64,000 nt of DNA from Alphaproteobacteria bacterium. GTDB lineage: Bacteria; Pseudomonadota; Alphaproteobacteria; Geminicoccales; Geminicoccaceae. The translations under genes and the position numbers were made by a program. Below, in pieces: positions 17,230-25,805 of the stretch; the first letter of the stretch is position 1; each line of letters starts with the position of its first letter. The stretch is from contig JALSIM010000040.1 of assembly GCA_026990035.1 (NCBI GenBank), forward strand, positions 1-64,000. The letters are read 5' to 3'. The notes under the pieces were generated by a model, which worked only from the letters and a program-made list of their open reading frames with translations, searched no databases and was not told the DNA's origin.

Positions 17230-20200
17230 TCATTCCGCCGCCCGCAGTCCGCCGGCCCCGCTCCGCAACCGGGAGAGGAGTTGCTCGCGTTCCCGCTCGA
17301 ACTCGTGGATGGCCGCCTCCTTGACATGGCCGAAACCGCGGATCCGCTCGGGCAGAGCGGCGAGCGCCACCGCCAGGCCGTGGTTGCCGGCGTCGAGCCG
17401 GTCCAGGATCTCTTCCAGCAGCGTTTCGTATTCCCCGATCAGAGCCCGCTCGCGGCGCCGCTCCGCGGTCCAGCCGAAGGGATCGAAAGGCGTGGCGCGG
17501 AGCCCCTTGAGACGGGCGAGGATGCGGAAGGCGTGCATCATCCAGGGGCCGTAGCGGGATTTCCGCAACCGGCCGGTGCGGGGATCGCGGGCCGCGAGCA
17601 GCGGCGGGGCGAGATGGAATTCGAGCCGCTCCCAGGATTCGAATTCCTCCTCGAGACGGCGGCGGAAGCGGCCATCGGTGTAGAGCCGGGCCACCTCGTA
17701 TTCGTCCTTGTAGGCCATCAGCCGGTGGAGATTGCGGACGACCGCCTCGGTGAGCTCGGTCCGGCCCGGCATCACCGCATTCTCGCGCTCGCGGACCGCC
17801 GTCACGCGGCGGCGGTAGCGCTCGGCCCAGGCCGCGTTCCGATAGGCTTCGAGCCGCGCCGCCCGATCGGCGATCAGGGCGTCGAGATCGGGGGGAGGGG
17901 CTTCTTCCCGCGCTCGTCGGCCGACTACCGCTTCCACCGCCTGCGGATCCTGGGCGGCGCGGCGCCCCCATGTGAAGGCGTTCCTGTTGAAATCGACGGC
18001 CACGCCGTTGATCTCCACCGCCCGCAGGATGGCTTCGGCGGAGAGCGGCAGCAGCCCCTTCTGGAAGGCGTAGCCGACGAGGAACAGATTGGCGCCGATG
18101 GCATCGCCGAGGAGCGCGCGGGCGAGGCGGGTGGCGGCGACGAAATCCACCGCCCCGGCCCCGGCCGCCTCGACCAGGCTCTCCCGCAGCGCCGCCGTCG
18201 GCAGGTGGAATTCGGGATCGCGGGTGAAGTCGCCGGTGATCACTTCCTCCTCGTTGACCACGAGGCGGGTCCGCCCCTTGGCCACCGTGGGCAGGGCGAC
18301 CCGCCCCGCCGCCACCACCATGTCGCAGCCGAGCAGCAGATCGGCGCCGCCCACCGCCACCCGCGGCGCCCCCACCTCCTCCTGGCGGCGGGCGATCTTC
18401 AGGAAGGAGACGACGGCCCCGCCCTTCTGGGCGAGACCGATCATGTCGAGGGCGGCGAACCCCTTGCCCTCGAGATGGGCGGCCATCCCGAGAAGGGCGG
18501 CGATGGTGACGACGCCGGTACCGCCGATGCCGGTGACGAGGATGCCGTAGGGAGAATCGAGGGCCGGCGGAACGGGCTCGGGCAGCGCCGGGAAGGGATG
18601 TTCGCGGGTCGCCGCGGCCCGGCGCCGCGGCTTCGCGCCATGGACGGTGACGAAGCTCGGGCAGAAGCCCTCGAGGCAGGAGAAATCCTTGTTGCAGGCG
18701 CTCTGGTCGATGCGCCGCTTGCGCCCGAGCGGGGTCTCGGCGGGGAGGATGGCCACACAGTTGGACTGGAGGCCGCAATCGCCGCAGCCCTCGCAGACCT
18801 CCTCGTTGATCAGGACCCGCACCGGCGGATCGGCGAGCAGCCCGCGCTTCCTCCGCCGGCGCTTCTCGGCGGCGCAGGTCTGGTCGTAGATGATGACGGT
18901 GACGCCGGGCACCTCCCGCAGCCGCCGCTGCACCTCCTCGAGCTCGTCGCGGTGGTGGATCCGGGTGCCGGCCGGGAATCCGGTGCCGATCGGGTATTTG
19001 TGCGGCTCGTCGGTGACCACCGCGATCTCCGCCACCCCCTCGGCCTCCAGCAGGCGGGCGATGCGCGGCACGGTGAGATTGCCGATCTCCATCTTCTGGC
19101 CGCCGGTCATCGCCACCGCGTCGTTGTACAGGATCTTGAAGGTAACGTTGACGCCGGCGGCGACCGCCGCCCGCACCGCCAGCGAGCCCGAATGATAGAA
19201 GGTGCCGTCGCCGACGTTCTGGAAGACGTGCGGGCAGGTGGAGAACGGGGCCTGGCCCAGCCAGGAGCCGCCTTCGCCGCCCATCTGGGTGAAGGTGGCG
19301 GTGTCGCGGTCCATCCACTGGGCCATGAAATGGCAGCCGATTCCGGCCACCGCCCGCGAACCCTCGGGGACCCGGGTCGAGCGGTTGTGCGGGCAACCGG
19401 CGCAGAAATAGGGCAGGCGGGCGATGGGCGGCTGGCGGCCGGCCCGGGCGCGCCCGAGGGCTTCGAGCTCGGCGACCCTTCGGCCGAGGGCGCGATCGGC
19501 ACCGAGTTCGGCGAGCCGCCGTCCCAGCTCGAGGGCGATGCGGTCGATGGACAGCGCCCCGTAGGAGGGAAACAGCGGCGCCCCGCGCTCGTCCCGTTTG
19601 CCGATCACCGTCGGACGGTGTTCGCTGTCGTACAGCAGGGTCTTGAGCTGGTCCTCGACGAGGGGGCGCTTCTCCTCGATCACCATCACCCGCTCGACCC
19701 CGGCCACCGCCCGCTCCAGCATCACCGGCTCCAGGGGGAAGGTCATCCCCACCTTGTAGATGCGCAGGCCCAGGGCGGCCGCCCGATCGGCGTCGAGACC
19801 GAGGAGATCGAGCGCCGCCACCAGATCCATCCAGGACTTGCCGGTGGTGACGACCGCCAGCTTCGGGGCGGGGCAGTCGGCGACGATCCGGTCGATGCGG
19901 TTGGCCCGGGCGAAGGCGCGGACGGCCTCCATCTTGTGGGTGTGCAGCCGGGCCTCCTGGGCGAGGGCCATGCTCGGACCGATCCCGTGGTCGGGCCAGC
20001 GGATGTGGAGCCCGTCGGGCGGCGGGGTGTAGTCCTCGGGCAGCCGGATCGCCGGCCGGTCGGGAGCCACCGCCACCGAGGCGGTGCTCTCCACCGTGTC
20101 GTGGACGCATTTGAAGGCCACCCAGGCGCCCGAGAAGCGGGACATGGCGATGCCCAGGAGACCGTATTCCAGGATCTCCGCCACCCCGGAAGGATTGAGC

Positions 20201-20712
20201 ACCGGCACCAAGGCGTCGACCATCGCATATTCGGACTGATGGGCGGTGGTGCTGCTCTCGCACAAGTGATCGTCGCCGAGCAGCATCAGCACCCCTCCCA
20301 GGGGCGCGGTGCCGAAGAGATTGCCGTGGCGGATCGCGTCCCCGGAGCGATCGACGCCGGGGCCCTTGGCGTACCAGATGGCGAACACGCCGTCGTAACG
20401 GTTCTCGCCGAACAGCCCCACCTGCTGGGTGCCCTGACAGGCGGTCGCCGCCAGATCCTCGTTCACCCCCGGCTGATGGACGATCTCGTGTTCGGCGAGC
20501 AGGGCCGCGGCCCGTTGCAGCTCCTGATCGTAGGCGCCGAGAGGCGAGCCGCGGTAGCCGGTGACGTAGCCGGCGGTGTTGTGGCCGGCGGCGAGATCGC
20601 GGCGGCGCTGCTCGATCGGCAGGCGAACCAGCGCCTGGACGCCGGTCATGAAGACCCGGCCCCGTTCCAGACGGTACTTGTCCTCCAGCTTCACATCCAG
20701 GAGATCCGCCAC
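17230..20712 (-). CDS. Indolepyruvate ferredoxin oxidoreductase, fused alpha-beta type
   Basis: A single 1160-residue chain that joins the IorA and IorB functions, a form common in proteobacteria. The N-terminal part has the pyrimidine-binding and ThDP-binding domains (GYRGSPLGAYDQELQRAAAL near residue 50; GDGTFYHSGSLAV with the metal site near 485). A small ferredoxin-like insert (CEGCGDCGLQSNC, then CNKDFSCLEGFCPSF, about 655-700) should bind one or two [4Fe-4S] clusters. The gamma-type domain (GIGGTGVVTIAALLGMAAH) follows, with a helical C-terminal extension. It decarboxylates aryl or branched 2-oxo acids from amino-acid breakdown to acyl-CoA, reducing ferredoxin. It is a single gene. Confidence 0.95.
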   Translation of the reverse strand: MADLLDVKLEDKYRLERGRVFMTGVQALVRLPIEQRRRDLAAGHNTAGYVTGYRGSPLGAYDQELQRAAALLAEHEIVHQPGVNEDLAATACQGTQQVGLFGENRYDGVFAIWYAKGPGVDRSGDAIRHGNLFGTAPLGGVLMLLGDDHLCESSTTAHQSEYAMVDALVPVLNPSGVAEILEYGLLGIAMSRFSGAWVAFKCVHDTVESTASVAVAPDRPAIRLPEDYTPPPDGLHIRWPDHGIGPSMALAQEARLHTHKMEAVRAFARANRIDRIVADCPAPKLAVVTTGKSWMDLVAALDLLGLDADRAAALGLRIYKVGMTFPLEPVMLERAVAGVERVMVIEEKRPLVEDQLKTLLYDSEHRPTVIGKRDERGAPLFPSYGALSIDRIALELGRRLAELGADRALGRRVAELEALGRARAGRQPPIARLPYFCAGCPHNRSTRVPEGSRAVAGIGCHFMAQWMDRDTATFTQMGGEGGSWLGQAPFSTCPHVFQNVGDGTFYHSGSLAVRAAVAAGVNVTFKILYNDAVAMTGGQKMEIGNLTVPRIARLLEAEGVAEIAVVTDEPHKYPIGTGFPAGTRIHHRDELEEVQRRLREVPGVTVIIYDQTCAAEKRRRRKRGLLADPPVRVLINEEVCEGCGDCGLQSNCVAILPAETPLGRKRRIDQSACNKDFSCLEGFCPSFVTVHGAKPRRRAAATREHPFPALPEPVPPALDSPYGILVTGIGGTGVVTIAALLGMAAHLEGKGFAALDMIGLAQKGGAVVSFLKIARRQEEVGAPRVAVGGADLLLGCDMVVAAGRVALPTVAKGRTRLVVNEEEVITGDFTRDPEFHLPTAALRESLVEAAGAGAVDFVAATRLARALLGDAIGANLFLVGYAFQKGLLPLSAEAILRAVEINGVAVDFNRNAFTWGRRAAQDPQAVEAVVGRRAREEAPPPDLDALIADRAARLEAYRNAAWAERYRRRVTAVRERENAVMPGRTELTEAVVRNLHRLMAYKDEYEVARLYTDGRFRRRLEEEFESWERLEFHLAPPLLAARDPRTGRLRKSRYGPWMMHAFRILARLKGLRATPFDPFGWTAERRRERALIGEYETLLEEILDRLDAGNHGLAVALAALPERIRGFGHVKEAAIHEFEREREQLLSRLRSGAGGLRAAE

Positions 20713-20744
20713 CGCTTCCGCTCCCCCCGGCTCTCTTTCGGGAT

Positions 20745-20774
20745 GACCTAGCAGATGCCCGGCCGTGGTGTCAG
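20745..20774 (-). promoter_or_regulatory. Candidate promoter for the indolepyruvate oxidoreductase gene
   Basis: On the minus strand CTGACA (20769-20774) and TAGGTC (20745-20750) are spaced by 18 bases. TGC directly before the -10 makes an extended -10. The leader would be about 27 bases. Confidence 0.5.
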
Positions 20775-20796
20775 GTCAAGCGCCGGCGCCGCGGGC

Positions 20797-20825
20797 TTGA
20801 GGGGCGCCGCGTCCTCGCCTAGGAA
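20797..20825 (+). promoter_or_regulatory. Candidate promoter for the HAD hydrolase gene
   Basis: TTGAGG (20797-20802) and TAGGAA (20820-20825) have a 17-base spacer. The predicted start lies about 25 bases before the ATG at 20857. It is back to back with the oppositely oriented promoter at 20745-20774. Confidence 0.55.
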
Positions 20826-20856
20826 CGGCCCGCTTCCGGGAAGCGGGGAGAGAGTC

Positions 20857-21732
20857 ATGGCGGAGCCGCGTCCGATCGCCGGTCTGCGGGAGCTCGCGGC
20901 CGATTTCGACGGCTGGATCATCGACCAGTGGGGGGTGATGCACGACGGCCGGGCGCTGTTCCCGGGGGTGCGCGAGGTCTTCCGCGAGCTGAAGGCGCGG
21001 GACAAGCGGATCGTCCTCCTCTCGAACTCGGGACGGCGGGCGGCGCGGAACGATGCCCGCCTCGCCGAGATGGGACTCGATCCGGCGCTCCTCGACGGCT
21101 CGGTGACCTCCGGCGAGGTCACCTGGCGGGCGCTCCGGAGGCGGGCGGAACCGCCCTTCTCGGAGCTCGGCCGGCGCTGCTTCCTCCTCACCCGCTTCGG
21201 CGACATGGAAGTAGTCGAAGGTCTCGATCTGGAACTGGTAGAGGATCCGGGGAAGGCCGATTTCCTGCTGATCACCGGCGTCGACAGCCCGGACAAGACC
21301 CTCGAGGATTATCTGCCGATCGTCGAAAGGGCGGCGGCGCGGAAGATCCCGGCGATCTGTTCCAATCCCGACCTCGTCGCCCCGGTGGCCGGAAAACTGG
21401 CCCTGGCGCCGGGAGCGGTGGCCAGAAGGTACGAGGAACTGGGAGGGACGGTCACCTACGTCGGCAAGCCCAGCCCCCGCATCTACCGGGCCTGCCTCGA
21501 ACTTCTCGCCGGCGTCCCGAAGGAACGCATCCTGGCGGTCGGCGACTCCCTCGCCCACGACATCCGCGGCGCCCGCAATGCCGGTCTGCGTACCGTTTTC
21601 GTGACCTCGGGCGTCCACCGCGAGGCGCTGCCGGCGGAGCTGCCGGATGCGGAGCTCCTCGAACGGGTCCGGGAACTGGCGAGGTGTCACGGCGCGCTGC
21701 CCGATTTCGTCATGCGCCGTCTGCGCTGGTGA
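20857..21732 (+). CDS. HAD-superfamily hydrolase (TIGR01459-like, NagD-type)
   Basis: A protein of 291 residues with the class IIA HAD plan. Motif I is FDGWIIDQWGVMHDG near residue 20, the SNSGRRA-type motif II follows, and TYVGKPSPRIYRACLELL and AVGDSLAHDIRGARNAG are motifs III and IV. This is the NagD/p-nitrophenylphosphatase branch that hydrolyses sugar phosphates, nucleotides or other small phosphates; the alphaproteobacterial TIGR01459 subfamily has no firm substrate. GGGGAGAG before the ATG at 20857 sets the start; the frame is open further up without sense. Its last 23 bases overlap the convergent dehydrogenase gene. Confidence 0.85.
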   Translation: MAEPRPIAGLRELAADFDGWIIDQWGVMHDGRALFPGVREVFRELKARDKRIVLLSNSGRRAARNDARLAEMGLDPALLDGSVTSGEVTWRALRRRAEPPFSELGRRCFLLTRFGDMEVVEGLDLELVEDPGKADFLLITGVDSPDKTLEDYLPIVERAAARKIPAICSNPDLVAPVAGKLALAPGAVARRYEELGGTVTYVGKPSPRIYRACLELLAGVPKERILAVGDSLAHDIRGARNAGLRTVFVTSGVHREALPAELPDAELLERVRELARCHGALPDFVMRRLRW

Positions 21733-22648
21733 GCAGCCGCCGGACATTGTCGGCGGTGACCTGCGAGACGCGGCGGTTGCTTTCCACCGTCACCCCGGCG
21801 ATGTGCGGGGTCAGGATCAGGTTGGGCAGGCCGCGGAACCGGGCCGCGGTTTCCGCCGAAAGCGGTTCCTCCTCGAACACGTCGAGGGCCGCCCCGGCGA
21901 GCCGGCCCGCACGCAGCGCCCGGACCAGCGCCGCCTCGTCGAGGATCCCGCCGCGGGCGGTGTCGATCAGTACCGCCCCCTGCTTCATGCGGGCGAGGCG
22001 CCGCGCATCGAGAAGACCGCGGGTTTCCGGGGTCAGCGGCAGATGCAGGGAGAGAATGTCGGCTGTCGCGAGCAGTTCCTCGAGCGGCAGCCGCTGCACG
22101 CCCCGCCAGGCGGGGTCCTCCGGCGCGATGTGGGGATCGTGGGCGGCGATGGGCATCTCCAGGGCGGCGGCCCGTCGCGCGACGGCGCGGGCGATCCGCC
22201 CGTATCCCAGGAGACCGAGGGTCTTGCCGGCGAGCTCCCGGCCCACGAAGGCCTCCCGCGGCCATTCCCCGGCCAGCAGGCGGGCGGTGGCGCCGGCGAG
22301 ATCGCGCAGCAGCAGGAGGGCCGTGCCGATCACGTATTCGGCGACCGCCCCGGCGTTGGCCCCGGCCGCGGGACGGACGACGACGCCGTGCTCGCGGCAG
22401 GCTTCGAGGTCGATGTTGTCGAGGCCGACACCGAGGCGGCCGATCACCCGCAGGCGGGGAGCCGCCGCGAGCAGCGCGCGATCGACCCGGGTGCGGTTGC
22501 GGACGATCAATGCCCGGGCCTCGCCCAGCCGCCGCCGCAGCTCTTCGGGACGGTCGGCGAGACCGGGATCGTAGAGGAGGCTGAACGCGGCGGCGAGATC
22601 GGCCACCGCCCCTTCCTCCATGAACTCGCTGACGACGATCTCGGCCAT
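21710..22648 (-). CDS. D-2-hydroxyacid dehydrogenase (phosphoglycerate or sulfolactate dehydrogenase-like)
   Basis: A protein of 312 residues of the D-isomer 2-hydroxyacid dehydrogenase family. It has the NAD-binding GLLGYGRIARAVARRAAAL, the catalytic Arg in IDTARGGILDEAALV, the Glu in DVFEEEPL and the catalytic His in LTPHIAGVT. The beginning, AEIVVSEFMEEGAV, resembles enzymes annotated as 3-phosphoglycerate or (S)-sulfolactate dehydrogenase (SlcC); no ACT-type regulatory domain is present, which fits neither long-form SerA nor a decision between these. No sulfolactate genes lie nearby. It is preceded by a structured leader (see 22705-22835). Confidence 0.8.
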   Translation of the reverse strand: MAEIVVSEFMEEGAVADLAAAFSLLYDPGLADRPEELRRRLGEARALIVRNRTRVDRALLAAAPRLRVIGRLGVGLDNIDLEACREHGVVVRPAAGANAGAVAEYVIGTALLLLRDLAGATARLLAGEWPREAFVGRELAGKTLGLLGYGRIARAVARRAAALEMPIAAHDPHIAPEDPAWRGVQRLPLEELLATADILSLHLPLTPETRGLLDARRLARMKQGAVLIDTARGGILDEAALVRALRAGRLAGAALDVFEEEPLSAETAARFRGLPNLILTPHIAGVTVESNRRVSQVTADNVRRLLTSADGA

Positions 22649-22699
22649 GGCGTCCCTTCCTCTCCGGCCGCAATCCAGCGGAGGACGGCCCGTCCTGCA

Positions 22700-22733
22700 A
22701 GGAAAAGGCGGCTTCCGGGAGGGAAGCCGCCTT
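22700..22733 (-). terminator. Strong terminator-like hairpin before the hydroxyacid dehydrogenase gene
   Basis: A perfect 12-base-pair stem (22705-22716 with 22722-22733) with a five-base loop is followed on the minus strand by a T-rich CCTTTTCCTT. It lies 150 bases after the stop of the aminotransferase gene and 57 bases before the next start. It should end the aminotransferase operon, or act as an attenuator if the promoter at 22807-22835 is real. Confidence 0.75.
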
Positions 22734-22766
22734 CACCATCGGCCAGGGAGGGAAGGGAAACTCGCT

Positions 22767-22797
22767 GCAGCGGGACGTGCTCGCTCCGTCTTGCTGC
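22767..22797 (-). other. Possible structured RNA leader element
   Basis: A stem of GCAGC paired with GCTGC encloses a second stem GACG/CGTC around a nine-base loop, with a symmetrical two-by-two internal loop. It lies between the candidate promoter and the terminator hairpin on the minus strand. Whether it is functional cannot be judged from one sequence. Confidence 0.25.
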
Positions 22798-22806
22798 GCT
22801 GCACAA

Positions 22807-22835
22807 AAACTAGCCGGAAAGCGACGATCGGAGAA
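22807..22835 (-). promoter_or_regulatory. Weak candidate promoter upstream of the terminator hairpin
   Basis: On the minus strand TTCTCC (22830-22835) and TAGTTT (22807-22812) are 17 bases apart. It would give the dehydrogenase gene a leader of about 150 bases. Confidence 0.3.
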
Positions 22836-22882
22836 GCCACAGTTGCGGGAAGCAGCCATGCGTCGAGCGCATGGCTGTGCAT

Positions 22883-24043
22883 TCAGACCCGGTCCAGGAG
22901 GGCGGTCAGCCGGTCGAGGGCCGCTTCCAGACGCTCGGTGGCGATGGCGAAGCACAGCCGAATGTGGCTGTCGTTGCCGCGGCCGAAGGTGTAGCCGGCG
23001 GCCAGCCCGACCTTGGCTTCGCGGACGGCCCGCCGGCAGAAGGCGAGGCCGTCGGTGATCCCGCGGATGCGCGGAAAGGCGTAGAAGGCGCCTTCCGGGC
23101 GAAGGAGCTCGACCCGCGGATGGTCGCCGAGGCGCGCCATGACCAGATCGCGGTTGCGCTGGCAGCGGGCCCGGAACGCCCGCACGAAATCCTCGCCCCC
23201 GGTCAAGGCGGCGATGCCCCCGTACTGGGCGAAGGCGGTGGCGCCGGTGTTGTTGCATTCGGCGAGCACGGCCATGGGTTCGGCGAGATGGCGGGGGGTG
23301 ATCATCCACCCCAGCCGCCAGCCGGTCATCGCCCAGGCCTTGGAGAACCCGTTCAGGACGAACACCGGCTCCTCCTCGCCGGCGAGCTCCAGGAAGGAGG
23401 GGGCGGGATCCGCGTTCCCGAACAGGTTGCGATGGTAGACCTCGTCGGCGATCAGCCCGAGACCGTGCCGCCGGCAGAGATCGAGCACCGCCCGCTGCTC
23501 CTCCCGGGACATCACCCAGCCGGTCGGATTGGACGGCGAATTGACGTAGATCGCCCGTGTCCGCGGGCCGATCGCCGCCGCCAGCTCCTCGATGTCGAGC
23601 CACCAGCGTCCGGGGCCCTCGCGCAGCCGCACCTCCACCGGCCGCGCGCCGAGAATCTCCACCACCGTGCGGATGTTCGGCCAGAACGGCGAAACGAGGA
23701 GGATCTCCGAACCGGCCTCGAGAAGGCACTGTCCGGCGATCATCACCGAAAGCATGGTCGAACCGGGCACCGTGATCCGGTCGGGATGGAGATCGAGGCC
23801 GTAGATCCGCCGGTGATAGTCCCGCAGCGCGTCGCGCAGCGGCGGATGCCCGCGCGAATAGGAGTAGAAGGTCTTGCCGGAATCGAGCGCCCGCTTGGCG
23901 GCCTCGCGGATGAAATCGGGGGTGACGATGTCGCTCTCGCCGAACCACAGCGGCACGACATCGGCATCCTCGAGGGCCTCGAGCGCCACCTTGGCGATCC
24001 CGGAAAGCTCCAGCGCCTCGATGGTCGAGCGGACGGGGTTCAT
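22883..24043 (-). CDS. Class I/II aminotransferase (PLP-dependent)
   Basis: A fold-type I aminotransferase of 386 residues. The PLP lysine is K235 in NGFSKAWAMTGWRLGW, and SPSNPTGWVM (about 169-178) and ADEVYH (about 199-204) hold the ring. The region after the N-terminus, PLWFGESDIVTPDFI, is typical of aspartate/aromatic-type aminotransferases. The ATG at 24043 overlaps the stop of puuE as ATGA, so it is the third gene of a tusA-puuE-aminotransferase operon. Its amino donor is unknown; the context hints at ureide or purine nitrogen use, for example as a (S)-ureidoglycine:glyoxylate-type enzyme, but there is no sequence proof. A terminator hairpin follows. Confidence 0.85.
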   Translation of the reverse strand: MNPVRSTIEALELSGIAKVALEALEDADVVPLWFGESDIVTPDFIREAAKRALDSGKTFYSYSRGHPPLRDALRDYHRRIYGLDLHPDRITVPGSTMLSVMIAGQCLLEAGSEILLVSPFWPNIRTVVEILGARPVEVRLREGPGRWWLDIEELAAAIGPRTRAIYVNSPSNPTGWVMSREEQRAVLDLCRRHGLGLIADEVYHRNLFGNADPAPSFLELAGEEEPVFVLNGFSKAWAMTGWRLGWMITPRHLAEPMAVLAECNNTGATAFAQYGGIAALTGGEDFVRAFRARCQRNRDLVMARLGDHPRVELLRPEGAFYAFPRIRGITDGLAFCRRAVREAKVGLAAGYTFGRGNDSHIRLCFAIATERLEAALDRLTALLDRV

Positions 24044-24978
24044 GCCGCGGTTCCCGAAGGAGGATGATGGCGATGCCAGTGGCGGGCGATGTCGATCCGG
24101 CGGCAGATCCACACCCGGTCGAAGCCGGCGATGTGATCGAGAAAACGCTCCAGCGCCCGCATCCGCCCCGGCCGGCCGACCAGCCGGCAGTGGAGGCCCA
24201 CCGACATCATCTTCGGCGCCTCCACACCTTCGGCGTAGAGACAGTCGAAGGTGTCCCGCAGATAGGCGAAGAACTGGTCCCCCGAATTGAAGCCCTGGAC
24301 GGTGGCGAAGCGCATGTCGTTGGCGTCGAGGGTGTAGGGGACGACGAGCTGATGGCGGTCTCGGACCTTCACCCAGTAGGGAAGATCGTCCGCGTAACTG
24401 TCGGCAATGTAAAGAAACCCGCCTTCCTCGGTCACGAGCTCGAGGGTATGGGGACTGGTCCGGCCGGTGTACCAGCCCAGGGGGCGGGCACCGGTGAGCT
24501 CGGTGTGGAGGCGGATCGCTTCCCGCAGATGGGCGCGCTCGGTCTCGCGATCGACCCGCTGGTAGTCGATCCAGCGCAGACCGTGGCTGGCGATTTCCCA
24601 GCCCGCTTCGCCCATGGCCGCCACCGCCTCGGGATTGCGGGCCATGGCCATGGCCACGCCGAACACGGTGACCGGCAGTTCGCGGCGGCTGAACAGCCGC
24701 CACAGCCGCCAGAAGCCGACCCGGGCGCCGTATTCGTAGATCGATTCCATGTTCATGTGACGCATGCCGGGGATCGGCCGGGCGCCGACGATCTCGGAGA
24801 GGAACGCCTCGCTCGCTGGATCGCCGTGGAGGATGCAGTTCTCGCCACCTTCCTCGTAGTTGATCACGAACTGCACCGCGATCCGGGCCTCGCCCGGCCA
24901 GCGGGGATCCGGCGGCCGACGACCGTAGCCGATCATGTCCCGGGGATAATCCCCGCGCGGGTCCTTTTCGCCGTTCAT
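24040..24978 (-). CDS. puuE: Allantoinase PuuE (polysaccharide-deacetylase fold)
   Basis: A protein of 312 residues whose N-terminus (YPRDMIGYGRRPPDPRWPG) and QFVINYEEGGENCILHGD segment are characteristic of PuuE-type allantoinase, a cofactor-independent enzyme of the NodB-like deacetylase fold that opens allantoin to allantoate. The core keeps MNMESIYEYGARVGFWR, EIASHGLRWIDYQ and LGWYTGRTSPHT. The ATG at 24978 overlaps the tusA stop (ATGA), which sets the start. No uricase, OHCU decarboxylase or HIU hydrolase is in the window, so the rest of the urate pathway must lie elsewhere or the enzyme acts on imported allantoin. Confidence 0.88.
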   Translation of the reverse strand: MNGEKDPRGDYPRDMIGYGRRPPDPRWPGEARIAVQFVINYEEGGENCILHGDPASEAFLSEIVGARPIPGMRHMNMESIYEYGARVGFWRLWRLFSRRELPVTVFGVAMAMARNPEAVAAMGEAGWEIASHGLRWIDYQRVDRETERAHLREAIRLHTELTGARPLGWYTGRTSPHTLELVTEEGGFLYIADSYADDLPYWVKVRDRHQLVVPYTLDANDMRFATVQGFNSGDQFFAYLRDTFDCLYAEGVEAPKMMSVGLHCRLVGRPGRMRALERFLDHIAGFDRVWICRRIDIARHWHRHHPPSGTAA

Positions 24979-25208
24979 TCTTCCGCCGCCCGTTCGACGA
25001 GGATGCGGTAGACCCCGGCCTCCTCGGCGCTGGCCAGCAGGCGATGACCGCTGGCCTCGCAGAAGGCGACGAAATCGGCCGGTGCCTTGGGATCGGTCGC
25101 CAGCACCAGGAGCCGCCCGCCGGGGGGCATGCCTTTGAGCCTCTTCCGCGCCTTGAGCACCGGCAGCGGGCAGGACAGTCCACGCGCGTCGAGCTCCGCG
25201 CACTCCAT
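24975..25208 (-). CDS. TusA/SirA-family sulfur carrier
   Basis: A protein of 77 residues with the TusA-fold signature LDARGLSCPLPVLKARKRL; C13 in the CPxP motif is the persulfide carrier. Members shuttle sulfur for tRNA thiolation, molybdenum cofactor work or sulfur oxidation. GGAGGAAGG lies seven bases before the ATG. It is first in an operon with puuE and the aminotransferase and is divergent from mobB-moeA. A sulfur carrier next to molybdenum cofactor genes may be meaningful, since molybdenum enzymes need terminal sulfur; this is inference. Confidence 0.88.
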   Translation of the reverse strand: MECAELDARGLSCPLPVLKARKRLKGMPPGGRLLVLATDPKAPADFVAFCEASGHRLLASAEEAGVYRILVERAAEE

Positions 25209-25210
25209 GT

Positions 25211-25238
25211 TTGCACCTTCCTCCACGCGTGCTAGCAA
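25211..25238 (+). promoter_or_regulatory. Candidate promoter for the mobB-moeA operon
   Basis: TTGCAC (25211-25216) and TAGCAA (25233-25238) are spaced by 16 bases, with TGC before the -10. It lies in the 72-base divergent gap between tusA and mobB. Confidence 0.45.
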
Positions 25239-25280
25239 GCGCCCGCAGGCTAACCGTCCTTTTCCGGGAAGGCGAGGGGG

Positions 25281-25805
25281 ATGCACGGGCGGAACGGTAC
25301 CGCGGTCCCGGTGATCGGGGTGGTGGGCTGGAAGAACAACGGCAAGACGACCCTGGTGACCCGGCTGGTCGCCCATCTCGTCGGCCGCGGGCTCCGGGTC
25401 TCCACCGTCAAGCACGCCCATCACAGCGTCGATGTCGACCAGCCGGGCAAGGACAGCCACCGCCATCGCGAGGCCGGCGCCTCGGAGGTGGTGCTGGCCA
25501 CCGGCCGGCGCTGGGTGCTGATCCACGAGCTGCGCGACGAGCCGGAACCGCCGCTCGAGGAGCTCCTGGCCAAGATGGCGCCCGTCGATCTGGTGATCGT
25601 CGAGGGGTTCAAGCGGTTCCCCCATCCCAAGATCGAGGTCCACCGCCGGGAGCGCGGCACGCCGCTGATCGCCCGCGAGGATCCGACGGTGATCGCGGTG
25701 GCCTCGGACGAGCCGCTGCCCGATTTCGATCGCCCGGTGTTCGATCTCGACGCCATCGCCGAGATCGCCGATTTCGTTTTGGCGCGAACGGCCCGAGGAT
25801 CATGA
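25281..25805 (+). CDS. mobB: Molybdopterin-guanine dinucleotide biosynthesis GTPase MobB
   Basis: A protein of 174 residues with a P-loop GVVGWKNNGKTTL (residues 13-25), the STVKHAHHSVDVD switch region and DLVIVEGFKRFPHPKIEVHR, all diagnostic for MobB. It binds GTP and helps MobA attach GMP to molybdopterin. The stop overlaps the moeA start (ATGA), so the two proteins are made together. Confidence 0.95.
   Translation: MHGRNGTAVPVIGVVGWKNNGKTTLVTRLVAHLVGRGLRVSTVKHAHHSVDVDQPGKDSHRHREAGASEVVLATGRRWVLIHELRDEPEPPLEELLAKMAPVDLVIVEGFKRFPHPKIEVHRRERGTPLIAREDPTVIAVASDEPLPDFDRPVFDLDAIAEIADFVLARTARGS

Noticed and set aside
17281-20751. Open frame of more than 1100 codons antisense to the indolepyruvate oxidoreductase gene
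   Set aside because: It arises from the GC-rich codon use of the real gene, has no recognisable domain, and is rich in His/Gly/Asp/Arg typical of antisense frames.
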